Shown: positions 16,759 to 25,972, counted from the stretch's first letter. The stretch is 35,089 bases of DNA from Lewinellaceae bacterium (GCA_947476195.1 CANJPT010000043.1:1-35089), one strand, 5' to 3'. The notes: generated by a model from the sequence alone, not told the origin. Program-made: numbers and translations.

Positions 16759-17751
16759 TCAGCCTCGTTTATCTGGGTTTAAACCACCTTTCATCACTGC
16801 GTTGATTTTCTTCGAAAATCTGACCACTACTTTGTCTCCCGGTCTATAGGGTTCAAAGCCAATTTGAAAAGCCCAGCTATAATAGCGCTGTAGATCATTT
16901 AGATAATTTGCAAGCAATTCGGGGGTCCAATTTGTTTCATGGTTAATACGATACTTCTCCTTTAGCTGTTTACCGAGCTCCTGTCCCCATTCATTATTAA
17001 TGAGATCGACATAATTATCGACCGGTCCTTCTCCTAGATCGGTAATTTGTGCTGCGGTAAATTTGCCAGTGATTAACTCCGGATGGCGATACCGTTCATG
17101 CGAATCACCAATAAAATCAGATATTTCCTCTGAAAAACAAGACGTAATGAATGCCTGTGCCGTGATGTGGTTAAATGAATTAAGATACCCTTTTTCCGTA
17201 CTATCCCGGACATTTCTAAAAGCCATATCAGGCGTATTGATATTCCGTACGGATGACTCTGCAATATCAAAAAAAGCCGGATCGCCTTCTCCCCGCCATT
17301 CCGGGCTCCGCTTTGACAGATTGAAAACTTTCTCCAGATCTTTTCTATTTATCACCGCAAAAGGGCAACGAAAAAGGAAGTTTAATCGGTCCCAGACACT
17401 ACCGCCATACCTCGCTTTCATCATATCACCCTGACTTGTGCCGGTCTCTAATTCATTCACCACTTCTTTGCCGTTGCTACAATGGCGTACTCGGACAATA
17501 GTATTTTCGGGTGCTGTGCTATCTGACGTAATCGTGCCAATTGCATATTCAATTTGGATCACTGATTTTAATTCTTCCAGTGACTTGAATCTTGATCCGA
17601 GTAAGGCTCCTCTTACTGTTTTATAAGTTGCTGCACGTATGGTGTCATCGCTTACCGATGAATTACAGGCACGTTTGCCAGCAGGGTTCGAAGTCTGATT
17701 ACAGCCAATAAATAAAATGGAGAGCAGTGAGAGCAACCGGAGTGTCTTCAT
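16759..17751 (-). CDS. Lipoprotein with DUF6973-like histidine pattern
   Basis: The 330-residue product has a lipoprotein signal (LSILFIGC, Cys17). I do not recognise the first 150 residues. In the C-terminal half, NSFNHITAQA (about 195), GDSHERYRH (about 220) and VDLINNEWGQELG (about 255) are in the order and spacing seen in DUF6973-type proteins (NAFRHALW..., DAHE..., DLHNNxxG). Those proteins are secreted or toxin-associated predicted hydrolases in which the histidines and acidic residues could bind a metal. The match is by eye and approximate. Several cysteines (29, 109, 128, 210 region) might form disulphides. It follows the GH18-like gene by 86 bases and may be the last member of that operon or a separate unit. 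Confidence 0.62.
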   Translation of the reverse strand: MKTLRLLSLLSILFIGCNQTSNPAGKRACNSSVSDDTIRAATYKTVRGALLGSRFKSLEELKSVIQIEYAIGTITSDSTAPENTIVRVRHCSNGKEVVNELETGTSQGDMMKARYGGSVWDRLNFLFRCPFAVINRKDLEKVFNLSKRSPEWRGEGDPAFFDIAESSVRNINTPDMAFRNVRDSTEKGYLNSFNHITAQAFITSCFSEEISDFIGDSHERYRHPELITGKFTAAQITDLGEGPVDNYVDLINNEWGQELGKQLKEKYRINHETNWTPELLANYLNDLQRYYSWAFQIGFEPYRPGDKVVVRFSKKINAVMKGGLNPDKRG

Positions 17752-17837
17752 AGCATGCAGCCTTTTATAATCACTTTTTTGAGATTTGGTTCAGTAGAGA
17801 AAATGACAGGAAGGATTATTGAGATCCTGCCGTTTCA

Positions 17838-19574
17838 CTAAGGGCGATTGGAATGAAACGTAATATTTATGCGCATAATCCAGTACAAGGACAGCGCGCC
17901 AACTAAAAAAGCGATCAGCAATTGCCACCGGTCATTGCCAAACCAATTGAGTAACCCCAACAATGGGATTATGAGAATAGTCATAACAAGCAGCAGCATA
18001 AAACGGAATAATTGATTGCCAAAAATAGATTCCCTGACGCGCCAATCCTGGAAAGCAATCACGAGTCCCAACACAACACTCATAGCGAATAATAAAAAAG
18101 CGACCATAAAAACATCTCGGTATCGAAGCAGAAAATTGCCCATTCGAATTGGATAGCCGTCAGCTTCTGCAATTGGATCCTTTACAACAATAGTATCGCT
18201 GGTAAATTTTTGGTCTATCAACGACCAAAGCCCGGTATAACCATTGTCGTAACCCAAGGCCCATATTCCAATTCCTTTTAAGTTTCGGCTCAAGGCAAAA
18301 TCATATTTCTTTTTGAGCGTGTATTCATCATCGTACCAACATTCCATCGAAGTACTGTCTGGAAACTCAATCAAGTGGTAATTTGTCATACTTATCGGAT
18401 CGTACTGAGGCGCAAACTGGTTATCGTACAGTTGCATGACTTCCCGATAGGTTATTTCTTTGTCAAATTCGGTATCATAAAGCCCGTCCTTGAGGAGGGT
18501 ACCCTTCCATTGCGCTCCGTAATATGGCAGGGCGAGTACAGTGCGTTGTGGATCAATTCCGTGTTTGATATAGTACTCTACCGTTTCCAAAAGGCACGGG
18601 TCTCCATCTTGTTTGGATCGAAGTGGTGATACTGCGCCTGTCAATGGTTGTCCAGCGTTGAATGCGTAACCCATGATCGTCAGTTGGTCGCAATATCGTT
18701 GCATGGCCTCCACATCAAAGGACTCCCGGTTGCTAAATGATGGCAGCGAAGCTGAAATGAAAGCGTGACCACTGTGTATTTTTTGATCAAGTCCGGTGCG
18801 CATTTTTTCCAAAAACAGAATGAGTGCACGACTGTTTTCTACAGGTACCTGTTCAAAATTCAGGTCAACACCGTCCGCATTTCTTGCATTGACAAGCATT
18901 GCAACGGAATCAATGAGGTTACTCCAAGCGGACTCATTGGAAAAAAAAGTAGCATTTTGTTCCATTCCATGACTTGCAACCGTCAGTAATACCCTGCAAT
19001 TGTGCGCTTTTGCGGAGTCAATCATGGCCGTGGAACGCCATTCCCTTATTTGATCGGCATTGGTATACGAACCGTCAATGGGATCGATCTTGTAACAAAA
19101 ATATGCCACGGTACTCAACAAGTCGAACGAATAGCTTTTCCAAGCATTGCCCATCCAATAGGGGTGCCAACCGAATATTTCGTATTTTCGGTTTAGCTTT
19201 CGTTTGGCTTCATTCTTAATGTAATAGATGTTTTGAACGGAGTCCCAAGAGATATTGGAAGAAGAGAATTTATTGATACTTTCCGGGTTGATAAAGTCGT
19301 ACAGATAGCTATATTTGTGGAGCATATTTTCCTGCTCCACAGATGATAGAGGTCGTGTGTCCTCAGTCTTTACAGAATCTTCGGAAACTGTGTTATTTTT
19401 TTTGTTCGGACCTAAGGTGTTTTTTAAAATCGTTGCATCGCCTTTAAACTGCCTGGTCTTCATTTGCGTTCTTTGCACACTTCGCCGAATTTCATTATAT
19501 GAGTTGTCACCACATGCGGTGATCCAAACTAATGCGACAATATTCAGGAGCCAATAAAATAAATTAAATTTCAT
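17838..19574 (-). CDS. GH18-like (chitinase-fold) lipoprotein with C-terminal membrane helices
   Basis: The 578-residue product has a lipobox-like ITAC (Cys21), a linker to about residue 125, then a GH18-type TIM barrel: YEIFGWHPYW (strand 1), RVLLTVASHG (strand 3), DGVDLNFEQVP (234-244, the DxxDxDxE site with Asn in place of the third Asp and catalytic Glu241 kept), LTIMGYAF, LALPYYGAQW and GIGIWALGYDNGY (final strand with the conserved Trp). Family members cut N-acetylglucosamine polymers such as chitin or related glycans, or in some cases peptidoglycan. Residues about 480-575 contain three hydrophobic helices, an unusual addition that would place the C-terminus in the inner membrane. It starts two bases after the stop of the 19577-20809 gene, so translation is coupled. 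Confidence 0.83.
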   Translation of the reverse strand: MKFNLFYWLLNIVALVWITACGDNSYNEIRRSVQRTQMKTRQFKGDATILKNTLGPNKKNNTVSEDSVKTEDTRPLSSVEQENMLHKYSYLYDFINPESINKFSSSNISWDSVQNIYYIKNEAKRKLNRKYEIFGWHPYWMGNAWKSYSFDLLSTVAYFCYKIDPIDGSYTNADQIREWRSTAMIDSAKAHNCRVLLTVASHGMEQNATFFSNESAWSNLIDSVAMLVNARNADGVDLNFEQVPVENSRALILFLEKMRTGLDQKIHSGHAFISASLPSFSNRESFDVEAMQRYCDQLTIMGYAFNAGQPLTGAVSPLRSKQDGDPCLLETVEYYIKHGIDPQRTVLALPYYGAQWKGTLLKDGLYDTEFDKEITYREVMQLYDNQFAPQYDPISMTNYHLIEFPDSTSMECWYDDEYTLKKKYDFALSRNLKGIGIWALGYDNGYTGLWSLIDQKFTSDTIVVKDPIAEADGYPIRMGNFLLRYRDVFMVAFLLFAMSVVLGLVIAFQDWRVRESIFGNQLFRFMLLLVMTILIIPLLGLLNWFGNDRWQLLIAFLVGALSLYWIMRINITFHSNRP

Positions 19575-19576
19575 TT

Positions 19577-20809
19577 TTACTGAATTGTTATTTCAAGAGA
19601 TTTGTTGATGATTGGTTTTTTCAAGGTAATTTCGACAATGCTCTGTTGCGTATAAAGGACAAGCGCTTTTATCCATACCGGATAGTCATACAGCGTTGAG
19701 TTGTTGATTGCTGCGAATTGAATGGGGCGTTTGGTGTAATCTGCGGTATTGGATGTTATGTATGCGTAATTATCTCGGGCATTGATGTTTTTTGCGAGGG
19801 GGTAAGGTTTGTACTCAGTTCCATGCAGGAAGCGTTCGGTGTTGTGCTTATCACAGAGAGCAACTTTAACATCGGCGGTTCTGTTTTCGGGTAGATAGTT
19901 GATCCGGCCTCTGGCATAAGCTTCGAGTGGATCCATTCCACCACCTGTAGCTGCTACATATTGTTCAGTTGTACGATTGCCTACACCCACCCAGTATGCC
20001 CAACCGATTGTTTGATCCAGCTTTGGAAAAGGTAGTTGGAAATGCTGGTTTGGTGAGCTGGTAATATCAATTTTAGGATTTAAAGACAGGGTATTATCCA
20101 GGAAATATTCGCTGAGCGTATCGGTAAGGGTGATCACTTCTTTTACTTCTTCGTACAGCGTATCCGATTTTTCTACTACAACAGTTTCTTTGTTTCGCTT
20201 AAAAAGGGTGACGAGTAATTTTGCACGTGCTGGCAAATATCCACGGTTGGTTAGTTCAACAGTCATGGTTCCTGATTTTTTTGCTACAAAACGCTCCTTG
20301 ATCACCTTTCCACTTTTGAGGTTAGCGGCTTCATAAATCACCTCTCCATCCGCAGATATACGGAATTGTTCAATTTTCCATCCCTTTAAGTGTTTGAATT
20401 GGATGCTGAGGGTGTCCTTTTCTGCTACTTTGTATGGATAACTCATGGGAACTTTAGAGCCCAGCACCGATATAGTTAAGTTTGCAAGGGTTACGCTATC
20501 CTCTGGAGGGGGCTTCAACATAGTGGCGAGTTTGCGCTGAGCGGTATCTAAGCAAACCTTCCCTTTGGTCACCAATATTTGAGTAAGGCTATCTAATGCG
20601 TTTTTCAATTTACGGGTAACTACTTCTTCGCTTTTTTTTTGCAAGGTAGAAGGATTGACAAGTGTTTTAATTTTTTTCGAGGCATCCTCTACCAGTTTTT
20701 CACCTTCAGTCTTGCCCGATTCACCGTTATTGCTTTGGGAGTACCCTTCCAGAGGCAGTATCAGGAATAGGGATAACATCAGCAAATGAATGGTTTTAGA
20801 AGTGTTCAT
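19577..20809 (-). CDS. Secreted beta-rich protein of unknown function (operon member)
   Basis: From ATG 20809 the product has 410 residues and a signal peptide (IHLLMLSLFLILPLEGYSQ). A charged helical segment follows (about 25-100, many Lys and Glu, probable coiled coil), then beta-rich sequence: SYPYKVAEKDTLSIQFKHL to RAKLLVTLFKR could be one sandwich domain resembling GOLD-type ligand-binding folds in pattern only, and residues about 240-410 a second one ending in KKPIINKSLEITIQ. I do not recognise a family. The preceding DUF4407 gene ends in TGA overlapping a possible TTG start at 20830; I prefer ATG 20809 because the signal peptide begins there. The next gene (GH18-like) starts two bases after this stop. 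A periplasmic partner of the membrane proteins encoded upstream is likely. Confidence 0.72.
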   Translation of the reverse strand: MNTSKTIHLLMLSLFLILPLEGYSQSNNGESGKTEGEKLVEDASKKIKTLVNPSTLQKKSEEVVTRKLKNALDSLTQILVTKGKVCLDTAQRKLATMLKPPPEDSVTLANLTISVLGSKVPMSYPYKVAEKDTLSIQFKHLKGWKIEQFRISADGEVIYEAANLKSGKVIKERFVAKKSGTMTVELTNRGYLPARAKLLVTLFKRNKETVVVEKSDTLYEEVKEVITLTDTLSEYFLDNTLSLNPKIDITSSPNQHFQLPFPKLDQTIGWAYWVGVGNRTTEQYVAATGGGMDPLEAYARGRINYLPENRTADVKVALCDKHNTERFLHGTEYKPYPLAKNINARDNYAYITSNTADYTKRPIQFAAINNSTLYDYPVWIKALVLYTQQSIVEITLKKPIINKSLEITIQ

Positions 20810-20826
20810 GGATGTAGATTGTTGGA

Positions 20827-21957
20827 TCAATTGTTTGCACCATTTCGATTGGGACGGGTTAGGATTTTGTATAGTTCCAGCTCCATTTTCTTCTGTTTTG
20901 CCAGTGCCCTGGCTTTTTGCTGCTTGTGAAGTTCATCCGCTTTTTCTTTGAGTTGCATTTTAGTTTCCAATTCATTCAACTGGCGATTGCGGTAAAAATC
21001 CTGATTTTGTTCCACGACGGACGAAAGATATTGCACCTTATACTCATATTCCCATTGCTGCAAAAGATGGTCATATGGGCCTTTAGAGGAGAGCAATTTG
21101 GTAACTACAGGAGCTGTTTCAATAAGCAGAAAGATGAGCATAATGGCATAAGAAGCCATCCCAGGCAGTTGGCTTAAGGCGTGTAGCCTGGCCAGTAATC
21201 CATCGGAGAAAGATGCAGTCACAGCATTTTTTTGGGCGATCACCGCTTCATTTATGGCCGTCCTATGCTGGTTCAAATGCTCAATTTCAGCGTCTACCTG
21301 TGTTTTTCTTTCGCTGTATTCCATCAAAAAAGAGGCATATTTTTCTCTTTTTCGGTCGCATTCTGATCCTGAGCCTCGAATGCCAGTACCACAAGTTCCA
21401 TCACATTCACATTTATATTCCTGGTAATAGCGCTCCCGTATGTCGAACTGTTGCTGGAGTGTAGCTTTTAAGTTTTCTTTTTCCTGTTCAATTGCTGCAA
21501 GTGAAGGAGCGTACTGATTTTCAACGGCGGCTACTTGTGCTATTTTATCTTGAGTAAGGAATTCGTTGATTTCAGATTCAAATAATTTTAATTCCAGGGG
21601 CTTGGCAATCACCATGGCAATGACGCATGCCAGCAAAAGTCGGGGGAATGCCTGTAAGAACTCCTGCATGGGCTTTTCTTTTTTGCGCATGCTGGAGATG
21701 ATATATCTGTCGAGATTAAAGATGATGGCTGCCCAAAAGAATGCAAGCATCCATCGAAGCCAATCACCTGAAAAAATGAGTGAGAATGCGAAATAAGAGG
21801 ATAGCAACGCCAAAAGCGCCGTGAACACAACGGTTGCTCCCATGCTGCTGTACTTTATATACTCAGATCGGGGGCAGCTGCGGAGAATATCTTGGCTTAC
21901 ACCCGCTGAAAAAATCAACAGTTGGCCTATTTTTGTCTCTCTTATCGCTTCTTTCAT
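20827..21957 (-). CDS. DUF4407-family membrane protein
   Basis: The 376-residue product starts at ATG 21957, which overlaps the previous stop as ATGA; an earlier in-frame start at 22008 would overlap that gene by 55 bases and seems unlikely. The N-terminus (IGQLLIFSAGVSQDILRSCP) and FNLDRYIISSMRKKEK are recognisable DUF4407 features. Three helices lie at about 39-62, 66-84 and 105-123, then a long coiled-coil loop (about 125-270), then helix 4 at about 275-297 and a charged helical tail. The loop carries four cysteines (173, 175, 179, 190; CxC-x3-C-x10-C), which could bind a metal or form disulphides. No function of DUF4407 is established to my knowledge. It is embedded in a coupled operon with an NTT-like transporter and a periplasmic protein, so it probably forms a membrane complex with them. 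Confidence 0.85.
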   Translation of the reverse strand: MKEAIRETKIGQLLIFSAGVSQDILRSCPRSEYIKYSSMGATVVFTALLALLSSYFAFSLIFSGDWLRWMLAFFWAAIIFNLDRYIISSMRKKEKPMQEFLQAFPRLLLACVIAMVIAKPLELKLFESEINEFLTQDKIAQVAAVENQYAPSLAAIEQEKENLKATLQQQFDIRERYYQEYKCECDGTCGTGIRGSGSECDRKREKYASFLMEYSERKTQVDAEIEHLNQHRTAINEAVIAQKNAVTASFSDGLLARLHALSQLPGMASYAIMLIFLLIETAPVVTKLLSSKGPYDHLLQQWEYEYKVQYLSSVVEQNQDFYRNRQLNELETKMQLKEKADELHKQQKARALAKQKKMELELYKILTRPNRNGANN

Positions 21958-23063
21958 GACTTTTGTTGTTTTTTTTGCCTTGCGAAGAAAAGAAGTATAA
22001 ATGCCCAAATGGATTGAAATGAGCTGTTCGAATTGCCTGCCGACATTTGTTTTAGAACGGCCATTGCTTCTTCCAGCTCGTACGCATCGAGCGAAACGGG
22101 CTCCTCAATTTCTGCCACTACGAAAAATTTGAGTTCAAATCGGTTGGTTCCAAACAGCGTTTTCAGTTCATAAAACAACGACATATCCTGATCAATAGTC
22201 AACAACCGTTCACCCTGTAAAGGCAGGTCGCCTACCGTTGTCTCGCGTAATTTCCCAACTGTGCCAGCATTCCAAGTAAGCCTGATTTGTTGTCCTGCGT
22301 ATGCAGCATAGTAACCGTCAAAACCCTTTGGGCTACTGACGGGAATGAAGGTATCCATGTCTGATTCGTAGGCAAACACTTCAAAAACAATTGCCTGATT
22401 GGGAATTGATTTTATGAAAAGCGACTTTGTCTCTTGCGTGGTTTTATTCCTGGCTGTAATCCTAAAAAGAGTGTCTTGAAGCACCATTCGTTCACATTTG
22501 TCTTTATGATCCACTTCTCCATAACCAGGCTCAAGTACTACAATTTCAGCATTTTGTACATCCCAAGCTAAGTCAACCAATTCGCCAACAGGAACATAAT
22601 CCCTGGAAGACTGAAAATTGATCTCTATTTTACCACTATTGTTGATTACCTTTTCTGAAGACCTGCAGTATTCCTCAAACAGCTTGTTTTTTTGAAGTAT
22701 AGGGTAAACTACACCGACTTCATCAAGCTCCTTTAGTTCAAAGGTACTCCAAAGAGCCTGTTTGTCTATGATAAAAAAACGCTCTGTTTCGAGGGAAAGG
22801 CTGGATTGAATATGCCAGAATACCCTTGCACCACCCGAAACTAAGCGTAAAAGGGTATTGGTTGTATATATGGTGCCATCTTTTTGAGGTGCGAGGATTA
22901 CCACTTCAAGGAGTATACCGCGTGCCTGCAATTCGTGCAAACTTTCCTCCACTAAAAAAAAATCTTCCAGGGTGGTAACCACCTGAAGATGAAAATGACA
23001 TCGGAATACCTCACTGTTTAATGCCTGAGCAATACCATCAGGCCAAAATACATATCGAAACAC
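21954..23063 (-). CDS. Degenerate PLD-like N-terminus plus two Ig-like domains, unknown role
   Basis: The 369-residue frame starts at GTG 23063, overlapping the TAG of the transporter gene (TAGTG). Residues about 20-125 have the strand order of a PLD-type fold (GILLEVVILAP, GGARVFWHIQ, ERFFIIDKQALWSTFEL), but the catalytic His-x-Lys is replaced by Glu-Arg-Phe, so nuclease or lipase activity is not expected. Residues about 147-225 look like an Ig-like domain (VGELVDLAWDVQNAEIVVLEPG); a second similar unit starts at about 255 (AGQQIRLTWNAGTVGKL). There is no signal peptide, and the short hydrophobic SIWAFILLFFA near the C-terminus, followed by basic residues, could anchor it to the membrane. 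I suggest a cytoplasmic sensing or scaffold subunit; this is inference. Confidence 0.7.
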   Translation of the reverse strand: MFRYVFWPDGIAQALNSEVFRCHFHLQVVTTLEDFFLVEESLHELQARGILLEVVILAPQKDGTIYTTNTLLRLVSGGARVFWHIQSSLSLETERFFIIDKQALWSTFELKELDEVGVVYPILQKNKLFEEYCRSSEKVINNSGKIEINFQSSRDYVPVGELVDLAWDVQNAEIVVLEPGYGEVDHKDKCERMVLQDTLFRITARNKTTQETKSLFIKSIPNQAIVFEVFAYESDMDTFIPVSSPKGFDGYYAAYAGQQIRLTWNAGTVGKLRETTVGDLPLQGERLLTIDQDMSLFYELKTLFGTNRFELKFFVVAEIEEPVSLDAYELEEAMAVLKQMSAGNSNSSFQSIWAFILLFFARQKKQQKS

Positions 23064-25789
23064 TACACCAAAATTTCTGGATGATAATTACTTGTTTGAG
23101 TCTGTTTGGATGGAAACAAAGCTTGCTCTATCTGCTCACTGTAAGCATTATAATGGGCTAAAATCATGCCTAATAAACTAAAGTCTGTGACGGTTAAAGG
23201 AGCAGTTCCTTGCAAGTCAGGACTTACACAAAGCAGTAGTTTTGACTTTACATAATTTGGAACATCCAGCGCCATCAATTCTTCTATACCCTGAATCACC
23301 TTTTTTTCAGCAGATTCCGCGGGCACAACAAAGCCAGTTTGCTGAGCTACAGATGAATAATCTGCCTGATAATGCTGTTGTAAAGCAATATGGGCCCTAA
23401 AGCGCAACAAGGGCTCTTTGGAGAAACAGGCTGCTACAACTTGCCGGTAACGCAATGTTCCGTTATCACACAGCGCTTCTAAAGCGAGATAACGGGGTTC
23501 CAAATCCATTTTTGCTGGACTTAGAGAGACCAAATATTCCAGGGTATTTGGGAAAGTGCGAATCGCAGCAGGGAAAAAACGATCCAGCTTTTTCAGGACA
23601 GCCGTAGGGGTTGATTCTTGGTAAATAGGCATCAACCACCCTTTTTCCTGATCATCCAATATCAGCTCAAGAATTTCCAGGGCTATTATCTGGTCTTCTG
23701 AATTCTGGCTGGCCATCAAGGTGCGAACGTTGTCAATGATTTCCTGATCATGTACTAAGGCCAGAATATGAAAAACATGCCCCAACCGAATTTCTGTTTC
23801 TTGCCTGATGGATCTTTGAAGTAAGGGGCAATCTTGGTGCTGAAGGGTGTTTTGTATAGACAATGTTTGACAATAGGTATCCAAAAATTGCTGGAGCAAG
23901 TTGTAATAATGGATATCTTTGGATACCAACTGGTGCTCAGACTGCCCCATGATTGGCAACAGGCTGCTAAGCATCTCAGAGTCCTCTTTCATCAAAAGTG
24001 TAACATGTTTTTCCGAGTTTGCCTTCGTTATTTTTTCATACAACAAGGCCCTCAAAGTGACCATGGCCATTTGAGCTTCCGGACGTTCATACCGATGGGC
24101 GCGAAAAAAAGAATCTGTTTCTCTCACAAGCATTTCCAGTTTCTCAAACGGGTATTCGGAGAAGTGTTTGCGTGTGCGAAGGTAAAAAGCGGGAATCATC
24201 AGCCAATAAACCTGTACACTAGGGTTGATGCCTGACCAAGCCTCCTTGCTCAATCCATCCATTTGTATGCCCAGCGCCGCGATTTTTTCGTTTGTAGGAT
24301 GAAGGGCTAATGCCCTGGAAGCTGCTACAGTAAGTTGCGCTAATGATTCCACTCCAGAGATTTTGATGGGTTCAGGAATGCTGTTGGTATTGGATGCAAT
24401 CGCTCTCTCTTTGTTAATGCCCGTTATAATAACCGATCTAAGGTCATTTTCTGCTGCTTTTTCTTGTTTTTTCGGCAATCCATTTCCCTGAATCATCTGT
24501 GCAATACGCACCTTGAGCGATTCTTTGTATAAGGGGACCAATCTATACGACAAATAGAAAAGCACGCCAGAACAGCTCAATATCAAGGTGTTAAGACAGG
24601 CTACCTTGATATTAAAGGCGTAAAACATCGAAATCAAAAACAGCAATAAACCAGAAACCAGTTGGCCATATGTCTTGCCATATCCATCCCCGTAATTCTG
24701 AGCAATACCCTTCAGTTTACCCGTGTACACCTGAAATAAGATATTGATGGCCGGTGAATTCACGGATCGAACAAGCGAACGCTCCATTACTTTGTTTACC
24801 AAGGACGCAATAAACAAAAAAGTAAGGGCACCAAAAGCATGTGAAATCAGACCAAATATGGTGGTTATTCCGACCACCAGGCTACAGCTGATTAGTCCGG
24901 CTTGTACACCATAATGCTTGAGTAGTACGTTTGAGATTGTGGTTTTCAACAAGAGCTCAATCACCTTGGCACATCCAAACAGCAAACCGAAAAATGAAGC
25001 CATAGACCTGGTGTCTTTGATTACTTCTTTGGTAACAACCATGACGGTATAATCCACGGTAGACTGTACCACTACAGCTGTCAGTACAGAAAAGAACAAG
25101 AGGCGAAAAAAAGGCGTACGCATCAAACCCTGAAAGGTTTCTTTCGGCTGAATAGGATCCTGTATTACGGTCGTTTTTACGGCTTGTTCCAGTACGGTAG
25201 AATACCAAAAACGCAACAAACTGAAAACCAATAAAAAGGCCAATAACCCTGCAAATGAAATTAAAAGAAGGTTGGACTCATGTACAATGATGCCTTGACT
25301 GAGCAACAAGGGTACTGACAGGTAGGCCAAAATAGCCGAGACCACTTCCCCAGAGCTAATAATGCCGTTCAGTCGCTTGTTTTGTCCAAAACTAAGAATT
25401 TTGCCAGGTAATTTCCAAAAAACAAGCAGAATAAAATTGCCGGTAATCCAAAACCAGGCATACGAAAAGAAAATAACAGCCGGAATTTGACCATATTCCT
25501 TACAAGCATACCAGACGAGTAGTATACTGCCGGCAATCAGGGAAACAATCAGCACGGTAACACGCTCAAAACTAAATCGTATCTCCAGCGTATTAAACCA
25601 TCGGGTAATCAACGTACCCCCTATACCGGATACGATATAGGCGAATGGCAGGTTGTCAACCCCGGCTACTTTTACGAAAACAGCTGAAATGTACGAAATG
25701 TAATACGATATAAACACCCCGACAAAAAAGGACATCGCCACCAGTATCAGTACGGTTTGACGCTCTTTGGATGGTTCGCTTTTTTGCAT
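23063..25789 (-). CDS. NTT-like (Npt1/Npt2, ATP:ADP-antiporter-type) transporter with helical-repeat tail
   Basis: The 908-residue product has about twelve transmembrane helices in its first 430 residues, beginning TVLILVAMSFFVGVFISYYI. The pattern (SYAWFWITGNFILLVFW, LNGIISSGEVVSAILAYLSVP, VNKVMERSLVRSVNSPAINILFQVY) is that of the MFS-fold nucleotide transporter family, in which LxxxxYxPLxxxxR-like helix-10 motifs are typical. The remaining 480 residues are soluble and helical, with HEAT-like units (for example AQMAMVTLRALLYEKIT, IIALEILELIL, RYLALEALCDNGTLRYRQVVAACF). Classical NTT carriers of parasites and plastids are about 500 residues and lack this tail; bacterial relatives with HEAT tails exist and need not carry ATP. 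It is the first gene of a coupled operon (TAGTG overlap with the next gene). A signalling or structural role is as plausible as transport. Confidence 0.78.
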   Translation of the reverse strand: MQKSEPSKERQTVLILVAMSFFVGVFISYYISYISAVFVKVAGVDNLPFAYIVSGIGGTLITRWFNTLEIRFSFERVTVLIVSLIAGSILLVWYACKEYGQIPAVIFFSYAWFWITGNFILLVFWKLPGKILSFGQNKRLNGIISSGEVVSAILAYLSVPLLLSQGIIVHESNLLLISFAGLLAFLLVFSLLRFWYSTVLEQAVKTTVIQDPIQPKETFQGLMRTPFFRLLFFSVLTAVVVQSTVDYTVMVVTKEVIKDTRSMASFFGLLFGCAKVIELLLKTTISNVLLKHYGVQAGLISCSLVVGITTIFGLISHAFGALTFLFIASLVNKVMERSLVRSVNSPAINILFQVYTGKLKGIAQNYGDGYGKTYGQLVSGLLLFLISMFYAFNIKVACLNTLILSCSGVLFYLSYRLVPLYKESLKVRIAQMIQGNGLPKKQEKAAENDLRSVIITGINKERAIASNTNSIPEPIKISGVESLAQLTVAASRALALHPTNEKIAALGIQMDGLSKEAWSGINPSVQVYWLMIPAFYLRTRKHFSEYPFEKLEMLVRETDSFFRAHRYERPEAQMAMVTLRALLYEKITKANSEKHVTLLMKEDSEMLSSLLPIMGQSEHQLVSKDIHYYNLLQQFLDTYCQTLSIQNTLQHQDCPLLQRSIRQETEIRLGHVFHILALVHDQEIIDNVRTLMASQNSEDQIIALEILELILDDQEKGWLMPIYQESTPTAVLKKLDRFFPAAIRTFPNTLEYLVSLSPAKMDLEPRYLALEALCDNGTLRYRQVVAACFSKEPLLRFRAHIALQQHYQADYSSVAQQTGFVVPAESAEKKVIQGIEELMALDVPNYVKSKLLLCVSPDLQGTAPLTVTDFSLLGMILAHYNAYSEQIEQALFPSKQTQTSNYHPEILV

Positions 25790-25915
25790 GTTGCGTTTAA
25801 TTTACGATGTCCGTGAATATTCCGGCGATTTGAAAAAGTGAAAAGTATTAACAAACGCTAAGCCTGCACATGGATTTTATTTGGCAGCATAAAAGCCATG
25901 CATCCAATCACAAAA

Positions 25916-25940
25916 CGCACTTTTATTTTAAAAAAGCACG
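25916..25940 (-). terminator. Weak candidate terminator after the methyltransferase gene
   Basis: On the minus strand, CGTGCTTTT pairs with AAAAGTGCG through nine pairs, two of them G-U, around a 7-base loop, followed by TTTT. It lies about 33 bases after the methyltransferase stop and about 125 before the transporter ATG. If real, it separates two transcription units; the stem is weak. Confidence 0.35.
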
Positions 25941-25972
25941 GATTCAAAGCACTATTAAAATCAGAAAATAGG

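Noticed and set aside
23063-25789. Interpreting the NTT-like gene as evidence of an intracellular energy parasite
   Set aside because: The protein has a long helical-repeat tail and operon partners not found with parasite ATP/ADP carriers, and other genes look like those of a free-living Bacteroidota.
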